This document shows, in pieces, positions 16,905 to 20,283 of a stretch of DNA of 20,283 nt. The stretch comes from Puniceicoccales bacterium. GTDB lineage: Bacteria; Verrucomicrobiota; Verrucomicrobiia; Opitutales; JAIRKQ01. The notes under the pieces are model-generated. The model was given only the letters and a program-made list of their open reading frames with translations. It did not search any database and had not been told where the DNA came from. Made by a program: the position numbers and the translations under genes. The stretch covers positions 1 to 20,283 of the forward strand of contig JAITRI010000017.1 in assembly GCA_031288455.1 (NCBI GenBank). The letters are read 5' to 3'. Within the stretch, counting starts at the first letter, position 1, and each line of letters begins with the position of its first letter.

Positions 16905-18032
16905 ATGGGAAAATCTGACTACTATGACATTCTTGGCGTGCAGAAGGACGCATCCGCGGAGGACATCAAAAAGGCCTATCGCAAAATGGCCATAAAATAT
17001 CATCCGGATAAAAATCACGGGGACAAGTCCGCCGAGGAAAAATTCAAGGAGGTGGCGGAGGCCTATGAGGTGCTCAGCGATGCCAATAAGCGGGCCGCCT
17101 ATGACAGGTATGGGCACGGAGCATTTGAACGCGGCGGTTCCCAGTCCAGCGATTGGGGAGCAGGACACGATCCATTCGACGTATTTCGGGAAGTTTTCGG
17201 AGGTGGCGGATTTGGGGATTTTTTTGGATTTGGGGATTTCGGCGGACATGCGAGGCAGTCGGGGAAGAGGGCCGGCAGTGACCTGCGCTACAATTTGAGC
17301 ATAACTCTCGCCGAGGCGTTCGGTGGAGTCGAGAAGACGATAAAGTACAGCAGAAATGTTACCTGCGAGAAGTGCGGTGGCAGCGGTGCCGCTCCCGGGT
17401 CAAAGAAAATTACCTGTAAAACCTGCGGCGGCAGCGGAATTCTTTCCATGCGACAGGGATTTTTCAGCATGCAGCAGACGTGTCCCGATTGCCGCGGAGT
17501 TGGCACCAGGATCGAAACTCCCTGTGCGCACTGCGGCGGAACGGGGCGTGTTCGCGACTCGTGCACGACAAAAGTGAAAATCCCGGCCGGAATTTTCGAC
17601 GGTGCGAATTTGCGCATGAGGGGAGCCGGAGAGGCGGGAACAAATGGCGGTGCAACGGGAGATTTATACGTGGTGGTGTACGTGTCAGAGGACAAGCGAT
17701 TCGAACGTCACCAGAATGATCTCCACTGCTCCCAAAAAATTTCATTCACGACCGCTGCGCTCGGCGGAGAGATTTCAGTCGAAACCATAGACGGCAGTGC
17801 AAATTTGAAGATCCCAGCCGGGACGCAGAGCGGGACAACATTTCGCATGAAAGGCTACGGCATGCCGCTCATGAATGGCAATGGATCCCGCGGGAGTCAG
17901 TGCGTGAAAGTGCTAATCGATGTTCCCACAAAGCTGTCGAAGGAGCAGCGAGAAAAGCTGCTGGAATTTGAAAAATTGTGCGCACAAAAGGGCGGTGGAT
18001 TTTTTCAAAAACTCAGGGAGAAATTCGAATAG
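16905..18032 (+). CDS. dnaJ: Chaperone DnaJ (Hsp40)
   Basis: A full-length type I Hsp40 (375 residues) that delivers substrates to DnaK and triggers its ATPase. The J domain at 5-70 has the essential HPD at 33-35. The Gly/Phe-rich linker covers about 97-114. The zinc domain has all four motifs, with cysteines at 154/157, 171/174, 193/196 and 207/210, so both zinc centres should form. The C-terminal substrate-binding domains follow to the end. ATG 16905 lies two bases after grpE, with a weak GGA upstream. Only two bases separate its stop from the next start. Confidence 0.98.
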   Translation: MGKSDYYDILGVQKDASAEDIKKAYRKMAIKYHPDKNHGDKSAEEKFKEVAEAYEVLSDANKRAAYDRYGHGAFERGGSQSSDWGAGHDPFDVFREVFGGGGFGDFFGFGDFGGHARQSGKRAGSDLRYNLSITLAEAFGGVEKTIKYSRNVTCEKCGGSGAAPGSKKITCKTCGGSGILSMRQGFFSMQQTCPDCRGVGTRIETPCAHCGGTGRVRDSCTTKVKIPAGIFDGANLRMRGAGEAGTNGGATGDLYVVVYVSEDKRFERHQNDLHCSQKISFTTAALGGEISVETIDGSANLKIPAGTQSGTTFRMKGYGMPLMNGNGSRGSQCVKVLIDVPTKLSKEQREKLLEFEKLCAQKGGGFFQKLREKFE

Positions 18033-18034
18033 TC

Positions 18035-18664
18035 ATGCTGCCGCGGGATTTTTTTGACATAGACGACGGATGGCCATTTCTGGAATATTTTCCAATGGAC
18101 GAAAATCCGATTTTTTGGCTGAAAAGGATAAATTCGGCGCTGCTGGCAGCTGGAAAATTTCACGAAAATTCCAGACGCAATGTCCCCAGCGGATGTCACA
18201 TTGGCAACTATGTTTTCATTCACGAATCCGTCCAACTGCCGCCCATTTGCGTCATCGAAGGCCCCGCTTACATAGGACGCGGCACGCGCGTGCGTCCATT
18301 CGCATACATTCGCGAAAATGTGATAATTGGTGAAAATTGTCTCGTTGGGAACTCCTGTGAATTGAAAAATTCCATCCTGCTAAACTGTGTTCAGGTGCCG
18401 CATTTCAATTACGTTGGAGATTCAATCCTGGGAAATTTCTCACACTTGGGCGCCGGCGCAATAGTTGCAAATTTGCGACTGGACAAACATCCGGTCGTTC
18501 TGCGGCGCGGCGGCGAAAGAATCGCAACCGATATGGTGAAACTAGGTGCCATTGTTGGTGATTATTCGGAAATCGCCTGCAACATTGTGCTAAACCCCGG
18601 GACAATTTTGGAGCGAAAATCCATGGTTTTTCGCAGAAAGCGTGAAAATTTTGAGCGTAGATGA
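18035..18664 (+). CDS. Left-handed beta-helix acyltransferase-like protein, GlmU C-terminal type
   Basis: The product (209 residues) consists of an N-terminal helical part (1-45) and hexapeptide repeats from about 50 to 195 (IGNYVFI, YIGRGTRV, IIGENCLVG and so on). It resembles the acetyltransferase half of GlmU. 'VPHFNYVGDS' keeps a His at 123 matching the GlmU catalytic His, followed by 'HLGAGAIVANL'. The nucleotidyltransferase half of GlmU is absent, so it may act as a sugar-nucleotide or amino-sugar N-acyltransferase, or pair with a separate uridylyltransferase. I start at ATG 18035, two bases after dnaJ; a longer frame inside dnaJ (from 17978) is not needed. AGGGAG lies upstream. The substrate is unknown. 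Confidence 0.8.
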   Translation: MLPRDFFDIDDGWPFLEYFPMDENPIFWLKRINSALLAAGKFHENSRRNVPSGCHIGNYVFIHESVQLPPICVIEGPAYIGRGTRVRPFAYIRENVIIGENCLVGNSCELKNSILLNCVQVPHFNYVGDSILGNFSHLGAGAIVANLRLDKHPVVLRRGGERIATDMVKLGAIVGDYSEIACNIVLNPGTILERKSMVFRRKRENFERR

Positions 18665-20108
18665 TTTTGTTAAGTTTAGGCTTGACACCGTGACAAATGG
18701 ACGCTTTGTTGCAATAGACATGGACAGAAATCCCTACTATCGCCCACACCCTAGCACTATGGCAATGCGCATACCGATCTGCAGGTCACAGTATCGCACT
18801 TGGACAATGCAAATGCCGCAAATGGTAGGAGTTCCGAGCCGCAGCGGGTTGAATGAAAACTCGACGCAAATTGTGCAGCGCCGCATTTCACCGGCAGCGT
18901 CGCTGGCAGTATTTTTGTCTGCGAATGGCAGTAGCATTTGCAACAATTCGCATCGGAACCACAGAACAATTCCACCGCGCCGCACTTCACCGGTAGCGCC
19001 GATGGGGCAGCATTATACTTCCGACGCAGCGCCAACGCTGACACCGGAAGAATTCTCAGGGACTCTGAATGGCGTAAACGGCAACCCGTCCGACGGTGTG
19101 CAGCCGACGATCTTTAGGCGCCGCATTTCCCCAGCAGCGCCGATGGGGGAGCATCATACTTCCGATATAGCGCCAACGCTGCCACCGGAAGAATTCTCAG
19201 AGGCTCTGGATAGCGCCCGCCCGGCGGATTTCGAACCATTGGAAATGAGGCACCAAAGCATGCGCGTGGCCAGCGGAACACATGCGCGCCCACTGTCCAG
19301 CTGCGGCATTGGGAAGAATGCGGCAGGTGATCCATTGCAGGTGATGCATACGCCAAAGCCAGCTTTGCTTGAGCTGGATGCCGCCGGAAAACTCCCTGAT
19401 CATTTGCAGTTTTTGGGAAATGGAATCGAGGGCGTGAAAAATCAAATCTCTGCGCTGAAAAGTCGCGAAAAGGCGGTATTTCGCTCCGACAAGCTGACAT
19501 TTTTAAACATTGCCGAAAGCACACTGCTGCGGCTGAGCAGATGCGTGAAATATGCCACCGTAGTGAACTCGTGGGGAACTACGAGAACATCACCGGAAAT
19601 GAGAAGTGCCATAGCGAATGCGATTGCTGCTCCGCTGATTGAAGCATACAAAATCGCCGCAAGTACCGCCATCAGCGCCGATGATGCCGCTGCGATCGAA
19701 CGCATATGCGTTACCTACAGTGAGTTTTTGAGCGCTGCACCTTCGCAGCAGACGCTGGAAAAGGCTAATGAGATGCGCTCTTTTGCCAAAAAATCGTCGT
19801 ATAGCATAGAAATCATTTCAAAAAAAATATTGGAGATGTGCGAATTTTGCAGCAAAAACGTTGACGGGAAATGCGACCTGGAAAATATCCTGCGCGAACA
19901 GGCTGCGGTTGGCGTGTTCGAGAAACTATTTTTCGCCAAGTGCATCGAATACGATAATCAAACAAAATGTTTCCATGGATCTATTCACAGGATCTCCTGC
20001 GCATGTGACATACAAACTCTAGGGATGATATTGGCGAAGTATTCTACTACACTGGGATCCAATGTGCCTACGTTGTGCAATGACTGGCGCATTATGCAAT
20101 GGGCGTGA
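18642..20108 (+). CDS. Unrecognised protein with Pro/Ser-rich repeats and helical C-terminal half
   Basis: The product has 488 residues from GTG 18642, overlapping the preceding gene by 23 bases, with AGAAAG upstream. ATG 18720 is a good alternative (462 residues) because of the promoter candidate before it. I do not recognise the family. Residues 70-200 are low-complexity, with two copies of a unit starting Arg-Arg-(Thr/Ile)-Ser-Pro at 113 and 160 and a truncated copy at 80. From about 240 the protein is helical and charged, with a few Cys near 400-410 and 440-460. No signal peptide or membrane helix is visible. It resembles in style, not in sequence, the unknown proteins at 407 and 13333: disordered repeats joined to a helical domain. 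A secreted effector is possible but unproven. Confidence 0.72.
   Translation: MKILSVDDFVKFRLDTVTNGRFVAIDMDRNPYYRPHPSTMAMRIPICRSQYRTWTMQMPQMVGVPSRSGLNENSTQIVQRRISPAASLAVFLSANGSSICNNSHRNHRTIPPRRTSPVAPMGQHYTSDAAPTLTPEEFSGTLNGVNGNPSDGVQPTIFRRRISPAAPMGEHHTSDIAPTLPPEEFSEALDSARPADFEPLEMRHQSMRVASGTHARPLSSCGIGKNAAGDPLQVMHTPKPALLELDAAGKLPDHLQFLGNGIEGVKNQISALKSREKAVFRSDKLTFLNIAESTLLRLSRCVKYATVVNSWGTTRTSPEMRSAIANAIAAPLIEAYKIAASTAISADDAAAIERICVTYSEFLSAAPSQQTLEKANEMRSFAKKSSYSIEIISKKILEMCEFCSKNVDGKCDLENILREQAAVGVFEKLFFAKCIEYDNQTKCFHGSIHRISCACDIQTLGMILAKYSTTLGSNVPTLCNDWRIMQWA
18682..18710 (+). promoter_or_regulatory. Consensus -35 box, promoter candidate for the last gene
   Basis: A perfect TTGACA at 18682-18687 is followed after 17 bases by TTTGTT, a poor -10 with three of six matches. 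Initiation would fall at about 18717, just before the in-frame ATG at 18720. If used, it would give a short-leader mRNA starting 26 codons into the longer frame. Confidence 0.25.
18879..19217 (+). repeat. Imperfect ~100-bp repeats in the last gene
   Basis: Units starting at 18978 and 19119 (141 bases apart) are highly similar over about 98 bases, with long shared runs through the Thr-Ser-Asp and Pro-Glu-Glu-Phe-Ser codons. A third, truncated relative begins at 18879 and fades after about 25 bases. All keep the same frame, so they arose by in-frame duplication. Confidence 0.9.
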
Positions 20109-20283
20109 CAAAAGATATGCCGAATGATCCGCATCCACCGCGAGGGCCATCGATCATCCATTAGCCGCGCCCCTGTCCGACTAATTGCACATTCAAAGCG
20201 CACCATCGATACCATTTCACGCCACGACGGCCGTGCTTTTACCATTTCGATGGATTTGTTTCTAGATCTCCGACGGTTTTATC
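20109..20283 (+). other. Open stretch after the last stop, cut by the window edge
   Basis: The frame of the preceding gene stays open from its TGA to the end of the window (58 codons). It contains an ATG at 20124 without a Shine-Dalgarno sequence; the translation is basic (many Arg and His). It could be the start of another gene, a former extension of the previous protein, or chance. No terminator is visible. Confidence 0.25.

Noticed and set aside
16821..17249. 142-codon minus-strand frame opposite dnaJ and grpE
   Set aside because: Shadow of conserved dnaJ coding sequence, without family likeness or ribosome site.

Overview
This window looks like a Gram-negative bacterium of roughly 50% GC. 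A LolA-like periplasmic protein, a periplasmic HlyD-type adaptor, SecG and a GlmU-type acyltransferase all imply two membranes. Recognisable housekeeping operons alternate with large genes I do not recognise, which are rich in repeats or low complexity, as is common in host-associated lineages. Verrucomicrobiota (Opitutae-like) is my best guess for the lineage. It rests on general resemblance only and should be checked with AtpD or DnaJ.

Layout. (1) 1-1607: the tail of an unknown gene, a weakly coding leader, and an unrecognised plus-strand gene (407-1393) with a short tandem repeat and an apparently frameshifted 3' tail. (2) 7385-1608, minus strand: a tightly packed operon secG - lolA-like - ybhG - ybhF - ybhS - ybhR. 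The last four genes make a complete tripartite ABC exporter in the same order as in E. coli. (3) 7386-7724: a gene-free stretch with a cluster of strong GC-rich hairpins. (4) 13087-7725, minus strand: the F1 part of ATP synthase, atpA-atpG-atpD-[unknown secreted protein]-atpC. The Fo genes and atpH are absent from the window. atpA is split by a -1-type frame change at a run of nine A, which contains an in-phase slippery heptamer. Its Walker A motif lacks the usual Thr. A 355-residue secreted protein, distantly DUF218/SanA-like, sits between atpD and atpC. (5) 13333-16155, plus strand: a 940-residue protein with three degenerate repeats of about 113 residues; a perfect hairpin abuts its start codon. 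(6) 16267-18664, plus strand: grpE-dnaJ-glmU-like acyltransferase operon. (7) 18642-20108, plus strand: another unrecognised protein with Pro/Ser-rich repeats, followed by a short stretch open to the window edge.

Functionally, the F1 genes supply the catalytic part of ATP synthase. GrpE and DnaJ are the DnaK co-chaperones. SecG, the LolA-like protein and YbhGFSR all concern export through or into the cell envelope. The three large unrecognised plus-strand proteins lack signal peptides and have disordered, repeat-bearing N- or C-terminal regions. They could be secreted effectors, but nothing in the window proves that.
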